This document shows, piece by piece, positions 51,421-59,863 of a stretch of DNA of 64,000 bases (within the stretch, counting starts at the first letter, position 1; each line of letters opens with the position of its first letter). Under the pieces are notes generated by a model. That model searched no databases and was not told the origin of the DNA. It saw nothing but the letters and a program-made list of their open reading frames with translations. The position numbers and the translations under genes are program-made. The stretch comes from Burkholderia sp. USMB20 (lineage in GTDB: Bacteria; Pseudomonadota; Gammaproteobacteria; Burkholderiales; Burkholderiaceae). The stretch lies in assembly GCF_000949135.2 (NCBI RefSeq), contig NZ_JTAN02000005.1, forward strand, positions 62,001-126,000, written 5' to 3'.

Positions 51421-52659
51421 ATGTCCCTCGATTCCCGCCAGCTCGCGACGCTCGCGCAGCAATACGGCACCCCGCTGTGGGTGTACGACGCCGACGTCAT
51501 CCGCGACCGCATCGCCCAACTGCGCCAGTTCGACGTGATCCGCTATGCGCAGAAGGCGAACTCGAACCTGCATATCCTGAAGCTGATGCGCGAGGAAGGC
51601 GCGTGCGTCGACGCCGTGTCGCTCGGCGAGATCGAGCGCAGCCTCGCGGCCGGGTTCAGTCCGGCGGGCGAGCCGGAAGGCGTCGTGTTCACGGCCGACC
51701 TGATCGACCGTCCGACGCTCGCGGCCGTGCTGAAGCACGGCGTGACCGTGAACGCCGGCTCGCTCGACATGCTCGCGCGCGTCGGCGAGCATGCGCCCGG
51801 CCATCGCGTGTGGCTGCGCGTGAATCCCGGCTTCGGCCACGGCCACAGCAACAAGACCAACACCGGCGGCCCGCAGAGCAAGCACGGGATCTGGATCGAC
51901 GACGTGCCGCGCGCGATCGAGATCGTGCGCCAGTACGGGCTGAAGCTGGTCGGCATCCACATGCATATCGGCTCGGGCGTCGACTACGGCCACCTGTCGC
52001 AGGTGTGCGACGCGATGGTCGACCTCGTCACGTCGCTCGGCCACGACATCGAAGCGATTTCCGCCGGCGGCGGGCTGTCGATTCCGTATCGCGACGGCGA
52101 GCCGCGCGTCGATGTCGGTCACTACTTCAGCCAGTGGGATGCCGCGCGCAAGCGGATCGAACGGCATCTCGGCCACGCGGTGCGCATCGAGATCGAACCG
52201 GGCCGCTTCCTCGTCGCCGAGGCCGGCACGCTCGTCACCGAAGTACAGGCCGTGAATCGCCGTCCGAAGCACGACTTCGTGCTGATCGACGCGGGCTTCA
52301 ACGACCTGATGCGTCCGTCGATGTACGGCAGCTACCACGCGGTGTCCGTCCACACGCAGGACGGCGCGCTGCCGGCCGGCCGGCCGCTCGTCGACATCGC
52401 GATCGCGGGGCCGCTGTGCGAATCCGGCGACGTGTTCACGCAGGACGCGGGCGGCGTGGTCACGCACCGCAAGCTCGCGCAACCGCAGATCGGCGACCTG
52501 CTGTTCCTGCACGATGCGGGCGCCTACGGCGCGTCGATGTCCTCGAACTACAACAGCCGGCCGCTCGCGCCGGAAGTGCTCGTCGATCGCGGCACGCCCA
52601 GGCTGATCCGCCGCCGGCAGACGATCGACGAACTGCTCGCGCTCGAAACGTTCGCGTAA
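51421..52659 (+). CDS. lysA: diaminopimelate decarboxylase
   Basis: 412 residues. Last step of lysine synthesis. PLP Lys45 lies in YAQKAN; HMHIGSG, GGGLSIPY, EPGRFLVAEAG and CESGD (active-site Cys from the partner subunit) are all present. Shorter than some LysA, resembling the E. coli type. A housekeeping copy may exist elsewhere. Confidence 0.95.
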   Translation: MSLDSRQLATLAQQYGTPLWVYDADVIRDRIAQLRQFDVIRYAQKANSNLHILKLMREEGACVDAVSLGEIERSLAAGFSPAGEPEGVVFTADLIDRPTLAAVLKHGVTVNAGSLDMLARVGEHAPGHRVWLRVNPGFGHGHSNKTNTGGPQSKHGIWIDDVPRAIEIVRQYGLKLVGIHMHIGSGVDYGHLSQVCDAMVDLVTSLGHDIEAISAGGGLSIPYRDGEPRVDVGHYFSQWDAARKRIERHLGHAVRIEIEPGRFLVAEAGTLVTEVQAVNRRPKHDFVLIDAGFNDLMRPSMYGSYHAVSVHTQDGALPAGRPLVDIAIAGPLCESGDVFTQDAGGVVTHRKLAQPQIGDLLFLHDAGAYGASMSSNYNSRPLAPEVLVDRGTPRLIRRRQTIDELLALETFA

Positions 52660-52683
52660 CACGCGTTCGACAGCCGTCACGCC

Positions 52684-52729
52684 AACGGCCAGGTTTGCCG
52701 CTACCGGCAAATCTGGCCGTTGTGCTTTT
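52684..52729 (+). terminator. rho-independent terminator of lysA
   Basis: AACGGCCAG (52684-52692) pairs with CTGGCCGTT (52713-52721), and the stem continues through TTTGCCG/CGGCAAA around a CTAC loop, followed by GTGCTTTT. Confidence 0.9.
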
Positions 52730-52836
52730 CGGCGCGCGGCGGTCATGCCGCCCGGCAACGCATGAAGCACGCCGCCGAAGTCGCCGATCTTCCACACGCG
52801 GTCGCCTCGCCCCTTCTCCCCTTCGCCACCTGCGCC

Positions 52837-52872
52837 GACCGAATCCGACACCCGCTTCCCGGGTGTTCGGTC
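52837..52872. promoter_or_regulatory. inverted repeat upstream of the RIP-like gene
   Basis: Outer arms GACCGA (52837-52842) and TCGGTC (52867-52872) plus inner arms ACACCCG (52848-52854) and CGGGTGT (52860-52866) around CTTCC. 140 bp before the start at 53012. Either an operator or a leader hairpin. The remaining intergenic bases hold no clear gene. Confidence 0.45.
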
Positions 52873-53011
52873 ACACCCCGGCCAATGACTTCTGCCGCAT
52901 TGTTCGCCCGCCGCGCACCACGCACAGTGGCCGCACGGCAGCGCATTCGCTTCGACCCGCGCGCCGTCTCGACGGCCGAGCAACGCCGGGTTATCTGCAG
53001 GAGCGAACATC

Positions 53012-53620
53012 GTGCAACTTCGACTCACCACCGGCCGTGACTACCAGGACGACCTCACGGCGCTGCGCGACGCGATCCGCCAGAACGGCACGCGCGCGAC
53101 GCGGCAAGCCGTCGACGTCGTGATCGGCGACGACACCGGCGCGCCGCGCGTGTCGCTGTTGTTGAACCTCGCGTGGCAAGCCGCGAAGAACGGCCCCGCC
53201 GTCGACGCGTCGCTGTACACGCTCGGCTTCGTCAGCCAGGGCGGCACCTTCGTATTCGACATCCGGCCGTTTCCGGGCGGCACGCCGGCCGGCGCGGCAC
53301 CGCTCGGCGGCGACGGTTCGTACGGCTGGCTCGGCTACGCGACCGATCCATTGCCGACGATCAATCCGAGCAACCTCCATCAGGCCGTGTGGACGCTGTC
53401 GAAACTCAAGCCGGCGGACGCGTCGAAGCCCGCACCGTTCAAGCCCGATCTCACACGGCTCGTGATCGCGTTGTCCGAGGCGCTGCGCTTCGCGCGCACC
53501 GAGCATGCGATCGCCGGCCTGCTCGACGGCACGCTCGCGACCTACGCGCCGAACGACGATCGCACGGCCTGCTTCAACAACTGGGCGGCGAAGGGTTTCC
53601 CGCTCGGCGCGCCGGCCTGA
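53012..53620 (+). CDS. ribosome-inactivating-protein-like rRNA N-glycosidase
   Basis: 202 residues from GTG 53012 (AGGAGCG upstream). The order of conserved elements follows ricin and Shiga A chains: an N-terminal helix (DYQDDLTALRDAIRQNG), a hydrophobic strand pair with Tyr69 (ASLYTLGFVSQGGTFVFD), then the active-site helix ALSEALRF (155-160) with Glu156 and Arg159, identical to the EALRF core of Shiga toxin, and finally FNNW (188-191) matching the conserved Asn-x-Trp region. RIP enzymes remove one adenine from the large rRNA. No signal peptide and no B chain. First gene of a 10-kb run of unusual genes. The fold assignment is my inference from motif order. Confidence 0.65.
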   Translation: MQLRLTTGRDYQDDLTALRDAIRQNGTRATRQAVDVVIGDDTGAPRVSLLLNLAWQAAKNGPAVDASLYTLGFVSQGGTFVFDIRPFPGGTPAGAAPLGGDGSYGWLGYATDPLPTINPSNLHQAVWTLSKLKPADASKPAPFKPDLTRLVIALSEALRFARTEHAIAGLLDGTLATYAPNDDRTACFNNWAAKGFPLGAPA

Positions 53621-53640
53621 TGCCGGCGAAGGAGCCACTC

Positions 53641-54282
53641 ATGTCTGGACTCGACTTCAACGCGTCGCTGCGCTGGGAAGCGTTCGTACTGGGCCTGATC
53701 GCGAATGCCGGCGATACGCCGCGCGCGGGCAAGCAGCAGACCGGCTGCGCACTGCCGATGTACGTGATTCCGTTCGCGCGGCTCGACGCGCCGCCCGAGC
53801 TGCGGGCGCTGATGTCCGAAATCGCCACGTCCGCGCGCGTCGTCGATCGCGGCCCGCCCGGGCGTCACATCGGCGGCGACGTGCTCGGCGCGATGCGGCA
53901 GATCCACCAGAACGTGCCGCGCTACCTGCCGACCTTCACCTACGGCACGACGACGGACCCGTTCGCCGGGCTCACCGAGCGCGCGAAGCTGTACGAACGC
54001 TATGCGGCCACGTTCAAGGCGAATTCGAACGGTCGCGGCGGCGGCGCGCAAACGACCGGCTACGTCGAATACACGGCCGGCACGAATGCGCTGTTCCGCG
54101 GCGGCAATCGCGCGCGCATCGCGTTCGACTACGTGTTCGGCCGCCTGTACTTCTCGCCGATCCATTACGAAGCCTGGGTGCCCGGCACGCTCGATCCGGG
54201 GCCCGGACAGACCGTCGCCAAGGTCGTCGACGGGCCGTACGCGAACCCGTGGTTCTGGATCACCGACATCACGTCCGTTTGA
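53641..54282 (+). CDS. candidate RNase of the barnase/RNase Sa (microbial RNase) superfamily
   Basis: 213 residues from ATG 53641 (GGAGCC upstream), 20 bp after the RIP-like gene. The C-terminal third has the catalytic layout of microbial guanyl RNases: Glu143 in VEYTAG, Arg153/157 in FRGGNRARI and His175 in SPIHYEAW, spaced as in RNase Sa (HEYTV, RGTRRI, GDHYATF). The N-terminal 130 residues are not part of that fold and may be a carrier or delivery domain. No signal peptide and no barstar-like inhibitor adjacent. The assignment rests on the motif pattern. Confidence 0.5.
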   Translation: MSGLDFNASLRWEAFVLGLIANAGDTPRAGKQQTGCALPMYVIPFARLDAPPELRALMSEIATSARVVDRGPPGRHIGGDVLGAMRQIHQNVPRYLPTFTYGTTTDPFAGLTERAKLYERYAATFKANSNGRGGGAQTTGYVEYTAGTNALFRGGNRARIAFDYVFGRLYFSPIHYEAWVPGTLDPGPGQTVAKVVDGPYANPWFWITDITSV

Positions 54283-54341
54283 AGCCGCGGCGGTGCGGCC
54301 TGAAGCGCCGCGCCGCCATCATCAAGGAAGAGGAAACCATC

Positions 54342-55460
54342 ATGAAACAGCCAGTCCGAATCGTTTCCGTGCGCTATTCATGCGACTGCAAACCCCTGCG
54401 TGCGCCCGACGAAGCGCTCGATGCGTATGCAGCGCGCGTGCAGGGGGTCTTGTTCAATCACCTGAACGGTGCGCTGTCGAGCGCGTTCGAAGCCGTGCGG
54501 CGCGACGCGAAAGACGACGATGCACGCCGCGTCACGTTCGTCACCGCGCCCGAGTTCTACTGGAACGTGCCGTGGGACGCGCTGAACGATGTCGACGAAC
54601 TCCATGCGATCGTCGACTTGCAGCTCGATCCGGTGCGGCGCGCGATCGGCGCGGTCGCCGATCGCTTTCCGGTGGATCAGTACGGGCCGATCGTGTTCCT
54701 GCCCGGTACCGTCGCGATGCTCGTCAAGCACGAGACGGCGGCCGACGTGCCGGATGACGGCGCGTTCGTCGGGCCGTACGTGTCGCTGAATTTCACATTC
54801 GCGACGACCAATTTCCTGCCGCCGCTCGCGCGCGGCGAAGGGGGCGATGGTGACGGCGACGACGACGGAACGCGCCGCGCGGCGATCTGGCCGAAGCGGC
54901 ATACGTCGTGGATCGACTACGGCGACTCGGTCGATGCGCTCGAGACGCCGCTCGCCCACACGTTCCAGCTCGGCGACGGCACGCTGGTCGAGGTGCTGAA
55001 GACGAGCGACGTGTCGCCGCAAAGCGCGACGGCCGACGCGCCGCCGTCGTCGCCGTACCAGGGCCCGCGCCTGTCGGACAGCTTCGACAACCGGCTCGGC
55101 GAAGCGCCGCCGTTCGGCATCGACATCTGCCTCGACTTCCTCGAATGGCGCGAGTATCCCGGCAACGACGTCAAGCCGCCGCATCTCAACGACGGCGCGC
55201 TCGTGCTCGACTTCGTGCTGTCGTACGGCGTGAATCCGACCGATGACGCGTTCGACGTGCCCGACTCGCTGCAATACATCGCGCACAACGACGGCCGCCG
55301 CCACAAGGAAGTCGTCGTGTTCGCGGTCGACCGCACGCAGACGCACTGGCAGCGGGTCGCCGAAGCGCCGTGCGTGCGCCACCTGTCGAGCGCGGAACGC
55401 GAACGCGTCGCAATCCACGCGTTCGACGTGGACGTGCCGGATGCGGACGGCGCACCGTGA
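54342..55460 (+). CDS. nitrilase-superfamily protein
   Basis: 372 residues from ATG 54342 (AAGGAAGAGG upstream). Overall plan of carbon-nitrogen hydrolases with all three catalytic residues recognisable: Glu71 in APEFYWN, Lys185 in WPKRHTSW and Cys263 in GIDICLDF. An acidic low-complexity loop (GEGGDGDGDDDG, 166-176) interrupts the middle. Cleaves or forms a C-N bond in an amide, nitrile or glycan-linked substrate; the actual one is unknown. It follows two candidate RNA-attacking enzymes in one operon-like run. Confidence 0.6.
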   Translation: MKQPVRIVSVRYSCDCKPLRAPDEALDAYAARVQGVLFNHLNGALSSAFEAVRRDAKDDDARRVTFVTAPEFYWNVPWDALNDVDELHAIVDLQLDPVRRAIGAVADRFPVDQYGPIVFLPGTVAMLVKHETAADVPDDGAFVGPYVSLNFTFATTNFLPPLARGEGGDGDGDDDGTRRAAIWPKRHTSWIDYGDSVDALETPLAHTFQLGDGTLVEVLKTSDVSPQSATADAPPSSPYQGPRLSDSFDNRLGEAPPFGIDICLDFLEWREYPGNDVKPPHLNDGALVLDFVLSYGVNPTDDAFDVPDSLQYIAHNDGRRHKEVVVFAVDRTQTHWQRVAEAPCVRHLSSAERERVAIHAFDVDVPDADGAP

Positions 55461-55461
55461 C

Positions 55462-56526
55462 ATGGGCGCCCCGCGCTTCGGGCGCTGGCGCGCGCGGCCG
55501 GCGCTGCAGGAGCCGCCACGCGCGCCGGACGATCTCGCCGCGCAGCTGTGCGACGAATGCGAGGCGATGGCGCGCTACGCGCTCCATCACGGGCTGCCGA
55601 TCGAGCCCGAACTCGTCGCGCGGCTCGCGGCGCTGATCGCGGCCGCCGCTTCGTCCAACCCGGCGGCCAACCCGGCGCCGGGCGCGTCGACCACCACGCC
55701 GCTGGCGCCCGCGCAGCAGCACGCGCTCGCGGCGATCCACCGCAAGCTCGCGACGCTCGTCGCGCCCGCGACGCCACAGGCCGTCACGCTGCTCGACATG
55801 CACCGGCGCCAGGCGCACCCGTTCGCGTGGCTCGGCCCGGTGCCGCTGATCCGGCTGCTGACCGGGTCGGCGCTCGGTTTCCTGCTCGCGGTCGTGCTGA
55901 CGAGCCTGTCGCCGCATGTGTCGGGCGAGAACATCGAGCGCGGCTTCCTGCAATCCAACGGCGTGCAGCTGCTGTGGAACACCACCTTCCTGCTGTGCTG
56001 CGCGGGGCTCGGCGCGTCGTTCGCGACGCTGTTCCAGGCGCACCACTACGTCGCCGCGTCGACCTACGATCCGAAATACGACGCATCGTATGGCGCGCGG
56101 CTGATTCTCGGCGTGATCGCCGGCCTGATCATCGTCCAGATGCTGCCGGCCCAGTTGTTCGCGCAGGGCAGCATGCACAACTTCGGGCGGCCGGCGCTCG
56201 CGATGCTCGGCGGCTTCTCGGCGACGGCCGTGCATCGCGTGCTGCAAAGGCTCGTCGAGACGCTCGAGACGCTGGTGCAGGGCGACCGCTCGACCGACGT
56301 CGGCGCGGCGCTCGCCGCGAATCGCGCGCGCGCCGCCAGCGAACGCGCGCAGTGGCAGGGCGAACTGGCGGCCAACCTGCTCGATCTGCAGCAATCGCTC
56401 GACGGCGCGGCATCCGCCGAGGTCGTCCGCGCGCGGCTCGCCGAATTCACGCGTGCGATGCTCGCGGCCCACCCCGCGCCGTCGGCCGCGGACGATCCGC
56501 TTCCGCCCGACGCGCCCCGGCAGTAG
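55462..56526 (+). CDS. membrane protein of unknown function
   Basis: 354 residues, starting right after the previous stop. Cytoplasmic-looking N-terminal 130 residues (Ala/Pro-rich), then three or four hydrophobic helices (LIRLLTGSALGFLLAVVLTSL, TTFLLCCAGLGASFATLF, ARLILGVIAGLIIVQMLP) and a C-terminal helical region. It could be a pore, anchor or immunity protein for the neighbouring toxins, but nothing in the sequence decides this. Confidence 0.7.
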   Translation: MGAPRFGRWRARPALQEPPRAPDDLAAQLCDECEAMARYALHHGLPIEPELVARLAALIAAAASSNPAANPAPGASTTTPLAPAQQHALAAIHRKLATLVAPATPQAVTLLDMHRRQAHPFAWLGPVPLIRLLTGSALGFLLAVVLTSLSPHVSGENIERGFLQSNGVQLLWNTTFLLCCAGLGASFATLFQAHHYVAASTYDPKYDASYGARLILGVIAGLIIVQMLPAQLFAQGSMHNFGRPALAMLGGFSATAVHRVLQRLVETLETLVQGDRSTDVGAALAANRARAASERAQWQGELAANLLDLQQSLDGAASAEVVRARLAEFTRAMLAAHPAPSAADDPLPPDAPRQ

Positions 56527-56627
56527 CGCGACGCGGCGCGGGCGCACCGTTGCCGCCGCAGCGCGAAACCCGCCTTCGCCCGCGGCACGCTCGCGTGCCG
56601 GCCCGATCGGTGCGCCCGTCTCACGCA

Positions 56628-57311
56628 TCAGCCGGGCGAATGGCACGCCGGCGCGAACGTGAATCCGGCCGGCTCGGCCGGAACGTGGCGCGCGAGCCAC
56701 AATGCGGCCTCCGTCCGGTTGCTCACGCCGATCTGGCGGAACAACGCGTACAGATGGTTCTTGATCGTGCCCTCCGCGACATTCAGTACACGGCAGATCT
56801 GCTTGTTCGACTTGCCTTCGGCCAGCAGCCGCAGCACCTCGCGCTGGCGCGGCGTGAGGCGCTCGAATGCGCGATCGTCGCCGGCCGGCACGCCGCCCGG
56901 GGGCGCCTGCGTCGCGCCGCCGTCGTTCGGCGGCACGTAGATCGCGCCGGCCGCGACGCGGCCGAGCGCATCCGCGAATTCGTCCGCGCTCGCGTGCCGG
57001 TCGATGATGCCGGCCGCCCCCGCCAGCAGCGCATCGGCAATCGTGCGGCGGCACACGGCGGCCACCACGCACAGCCACGGTGCGCCGGCAAACGTCTCGT
57101 TCAGTACGCTCGGCCAGCTCGGCCGCGCGGCGTGCTCGCCGCATTCGATCGTGATCGCCTCGACCGTCCCGGGCAGCAACGCGTCGCGCAAGCGCAAGAC
57201 GTCCTCGGGACGGCGGGCCGACCACACATGCCAGTCGACATCGCGTTTACACAGTACGTCCGCCACGCCCGCGACGAATAACGGCGGGCTATCGATCATC
57301 AGAACGTTCAT
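56628..57311 (-). CDS. NarL/FixJ-type LuxR regulator with degenerate receiver
   Basis: 227 residues. The first 120 look like a response-regulator receiver, but at the phosphoacceptor position it reads EAITIECGEH (51-60), with no Asp, so phosphorylation is not expected. The C-terminal LuxR HTH is intact (LTPRQREVLRLLAEGKSNKQICRVLNVAEGTIKNHL). It is the only regulator in the 53-64 kb locus, transcribed away from the DUF2589 genes, with a palindrome in the shared upstream region, so it is the likely controller. Confidence 0.85.
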   Translation of the reverse strand: MNVLMIDSPPLFVAGVADVLCKRDVDWHVWSARRPEDVLRLRDALLPGTVEAITIECGEHAARPSWPSVLNETFAGAPWLCVVAAVCRRTIADALLAGAAGIIDRHASADEFADALGRVAAGAIYVPPNDGGATQAPPGGVPAGDDRAFERLTPRQREVLRLLAEGKSNKQICRVLNVAEGTIKNHLYALFRQIGVSNRTEAALWLARHVPAEPAGFTFAPACHSPG

Positions 57312-57420
57312 TGCGCGGTTTCCTCGAAATCGGGATGCTCGGTTTAGGATTTTTTGCTTCCCTACCCGGCGTTTTTTTTACCGCTGTTTTACGCACCGCG
57401 CACTAGGCCCGTCGCTCCGT

Positions 57421-57440
57421 GACGAATGGCCTAATTCGTC
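57421..57440. promoter_or_regulatory. perfect 7-bp inverted repeat, regulator operator candidate
   Basis: GACGAAT-GGCCTA-ATTCGTC, exactly symmetrical arms with a 6-bp centre, between the LuxR regulator (start 57311) and the first DUF2589 gene (57595). Another TAGGCC/GGCCTA pair overlaps it (57404-57433). Confidence 0.6.
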
Positions 57441-57594
57441 CACGCCGCGCCCCGCCGCGCGTACCGATGCCCGCCGCGCGCCGGCCCGGGCCGCCGGACG
57501 TGACGGACGTCATATTTGGTAAACGTCTTCAATTTCCTAATGTGAATAACGACAGCGAATTTCCGTTGTCTTCAACACGAAGAGGAGTTTATTC

Positions 57595-58287
57595 ATGGAC
57601 GCGAATTTCATTGGCTCGGTGATTAACGCTTTACCCATGGACCAAATGATCGCCGGCCCGTTAAAGGCGATGATCAGCGCGCAGACGCAGGCCGCAAAGA
57701 GCTACGCGGATTTCCTGATGCAGGTCTGCATCCAGGGCGGCAAGGCCGTGGCCGTCCAGTTCGACTACGACGAGACGCTGGTGGACGAAAGCGGCGTGTC
57801 GAAAGGCGTCGTGCAGAAAACGATGCGCATCCCGCTGCTCGCGGCGATCGTCCATCCGATCATCGCGATCGAGGAAGGCACGATCGACTTCGAGATGGAG
57901 ATCACGCAGTCGGAGAAGTCGTCGTCGTCGACCGAAGCCGGCGGCGAATTCCAGGCGAAGTTCGGCTGGGGGCCGATCAGCGTCAGCGTGTCCGGGCGCG
58001 TGTCGCACAAGGCGGAGCAGACGCGCAGCACCGATACGCGCGCGAAATACTCGATCCATACGCAGGTGAAGCGCCAGTCGCCGCCCGAAGCGCTGATGCG
58101 CGTGATCGACTTCCTGACCGAGGCCGCGACCAAGCCGGTCGTCACCGAAGGCAACGCGAAGGACGTGAGGCCGCTGCCGGCGACGCCGACCGACGGCAAG
58201 CTGGTCGGCGACGCGTCGGGTGCCGGCGGCAAGGCGGCCGCGCCGGCCGGAGCCGATGCGGGCGCCCAGCAGCCGGCGCACGCGTAA
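57595..58287 (+). CDS. DUF2589 protein
   Basis: 230 residues with the DUF2589 core (ALPMDQMIAGPLKAMISAQTQAAKSYADFL, then LLAAIVHPIIAIEEGTIDFEMEITQSEK). Function of the family is unknown; members occur in tandem and in accessory loci. AGGAGTTT precedes the ATG. Ala/Gly-rich tail. Followed immediately by a second DUF2589 gene. Confidence 0.88.
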   Translation: MDANFIGSVINALPMDQMIAGPLKAMISAQTQAAKSYADFLMQVCIQGGKAVAVQFDYDETLVDESGVSKGVVQKTMRIPLLAAIVHPIIAIEEGTIDFEMEITQSEKSSSSTEAGGEFQAKFGWGPISVSVSGRVSHKAEQTRSTDTRAKYSIHTQVKRQSPPEALMRVIDFLTEAATKPVVTEGNAKDVRPLPATPTDGKLVGDASGAGGKAAAPAGADAGAQQPAHA

Positions 58288-58424
58288 GCGCGCGGACCGG
58301 CCATGTTCAGGCTCTTCAGACGGTCGCGCCGCGCGGGCGGCGGCGGGCACGACGACGCGGATGCGCGTCCGGTGGCAGCACTGCCGGCAGAACCGGACGG
58401 CCGGTCCCGCCGCCGGCCGGGGCG

Positions 58425-59267
58425 GTGGCGGCCGTAGCGGCGCGGTCGCCGCGCGGGCCCGGACGCGGTCGCCGGCACGGCGGCGCGGTGCCGGCGGCGG
58501 AAGCGTCGATCCGCCGCGCCACGCGACGCCCGGTTCCGCCGCTGGCCGCCGGCGCCGCGTCGGGCGTAAATGATGCCCCACCGCCGCGGCCGGCGCATCG
58601 ACCGGCGGCTGCCGCCACTGCGCCTGTGTCGCCCGCTGCGCCTGTCTCGCCCGCTTCGCCGACACCACCCGCTTCGCCGACGCCACCTGCGCCGCCCACG
58701 CCGCCGCCCGGCGCCCCGGCCGACGACGAACGCCCGCCGCCGCGCGGCATCGCGCTCGACGAGATCGCACGCGGGATGCAGCACGCGGCCGCCGCCGCGA
58801 ACCAGCTACTCGCGCACCAGTACACCGCCGTGCTCGACCAGTTCTTCGATCTGCGCGACGACGGCCTGCTCGCGCCGCGCGAGGTCACGGTCGCACTCGA
58901 CGCGGAGCACACGATGCCGGTGCCGCTCGTCGCGCTCGCCACGCCGCGCGGGCTCGCGCTCGACCGGATGGTCGTGCACCTGACCGTGCGCGGCGACTTC
59001 ACCGAGGCGCTGCCGGCCGGCGGCATCTCGGGCAACGACGACCAGCGCGGCCGCTTCTACGTGACGTTCGCGCCGCGCTCGGAGAAGAAGGACGCCGCGC
59101 CGGGCAGTGCGCGGCAGCGCGACACCGAGCACATCGACATCGAAATGCAGTTCGCGGCGCTGCCGCCGCCCGAAGCGATCATGCGCGTGATCGACGAATA
59201 CACGCATCGCCTGGTGCCGCGCGCACGGCCGGGCGGCAAGGAGAACGACGATGGCGAACCAGCCTGA
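58425..59267 (+). CDS. second DUF2589 protein, start or frame uncertain
   Basis: 280 residues from GTG 58425. The DUF2589 region begins near residue 107 (GIALDEIARGMQHAAAAANQLLAHQYTAVLDQFF) and ends VIDEYTHRLVPRAR. The preceding 100 residues are Pro/Ala/Arg-rich. A better start by position is ATG 58303 (15 nt after the previous stop), which begins MFRLFRRSRRAGG but hits TAG at 58435. A one-base shift in the GC-rich stretch around 58400 would join the two. So this is either a shifted gene or a shorter protein. Its end overlaps the lysozyme gene by 17 bp. Confidence 0.75.
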   Translation: MAAVAARSPRGPGRGRRHGGAVPAAEASIRRATRRPVPPLAAGAASGVNDAPPPRPAHRPAAAATAPVSPAAPVSPASPTPPASPTPPAPPTPPPGAPADDERPPPRGIALDEIARGMQHAAAAANQLLAHQYTAVLDQFFDLRDDGLLAPREVTVALDAEHTMPVPLVALATPRGLALDRMVVHLTVRGDFTEALPAGGISGNDDQRGRFYVTFAPRSEKKDAAPGSARQRDTEHIDIEMQFAALPPPEAIMRVIDEYTHRLVPRARPGGKENDDGEPA

Positions 59268-59697
59268 ACGCACCGGCGAGCAAGGCATCGCGCTGATCAA
59301 GCAGTTCGAGGGGCTGCGGCTCGCGCGCTATCTCGACGCGGTCGGCAAGCCGACGATCGGCTACGGGCACCTGATCCTGCCGAACGAGCGCTTCACGCGC
59401 CCGCTGACGCCGGCCGAAGCGGAGGCGCTGCTGCGGCATGACCTGCGCGGCGCCGAGCTGAACCTGCGCAAGCTGTTGCGCGTGCCGGTCACGCAGCAGC
59501 AGTTCGATGCGCTGATGTCGTTCGTCTTCAACCTCGGCGCCGGACGGCTGCGCTCGTCGACCTTGCTGCGCTACCTGAACGCCGGCGCGAGCGCGCGGGC
59601 GGCCGACCAGTTCCTCGTCTGGAACAAGGCCGGCGGCAAGCCGCTCGCGGGCCTCACGAAGCGCCGCCGGGCCGAGCGAGCGCTGTTTCTGTCGTGA
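59251..59697 (+). CDS. T4-type lysozyme (GH24 endolysin) without signal peptide
   Basis: 148 residues. The catalytic Glu20-Asp29-Thr35 triad has exactly the spacing of phage T4 lysozyme (9 and 6), in KQFEGLRLARYLDAVGKPTIGYGH. The rest of the GH24 domain follows (FDALMSFVFNLGAG, ADQFLVWNKAGGKPLAGLTKRRRAE). There is no export signal and no holin gene next to it. It sits inside the toxin-like locus, overlapping the DUF2589 gene, so a role in releasing cytoplasmic proteins by lysis is plausible. Confidence 0.93.
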   Translation: MANQPERTGEQGIALIKQFEGLRLARYLDAVGKPTIGYGHLILPNERFTRPLTPAEAEALLRHDLRGAELNLRKLLRVPVTQQQFDALMSFVFNLGAGRLRSSTLLRYLNAGASARAADQFLVWNKAGGKPLAGLTKRRRAERALFLS

Positions 59698-59863
59698 GCG
59701 CCGTGACGCCGCACCGGCCGAACGTCACGGGTCGTCGTGCGTGTCGTTCGCGCCATTTCACATGTCGTCGGCTGCCCGTAAGCTGAAACCGTCGCTGAAG
59801 TCTTGCTGCATCCGTACCGTTACAACCCTTGTCATTCACCACTCGTCACGACAGGAGCCCCGC

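Noticed and set aside
59251-59697. Prophage remnant, because of the phage-type lysozyme
   Set aside because: No holin, tail, capsid, integrase or attachment site is near. The surrounding genes have the same base composition as the rest of the region.
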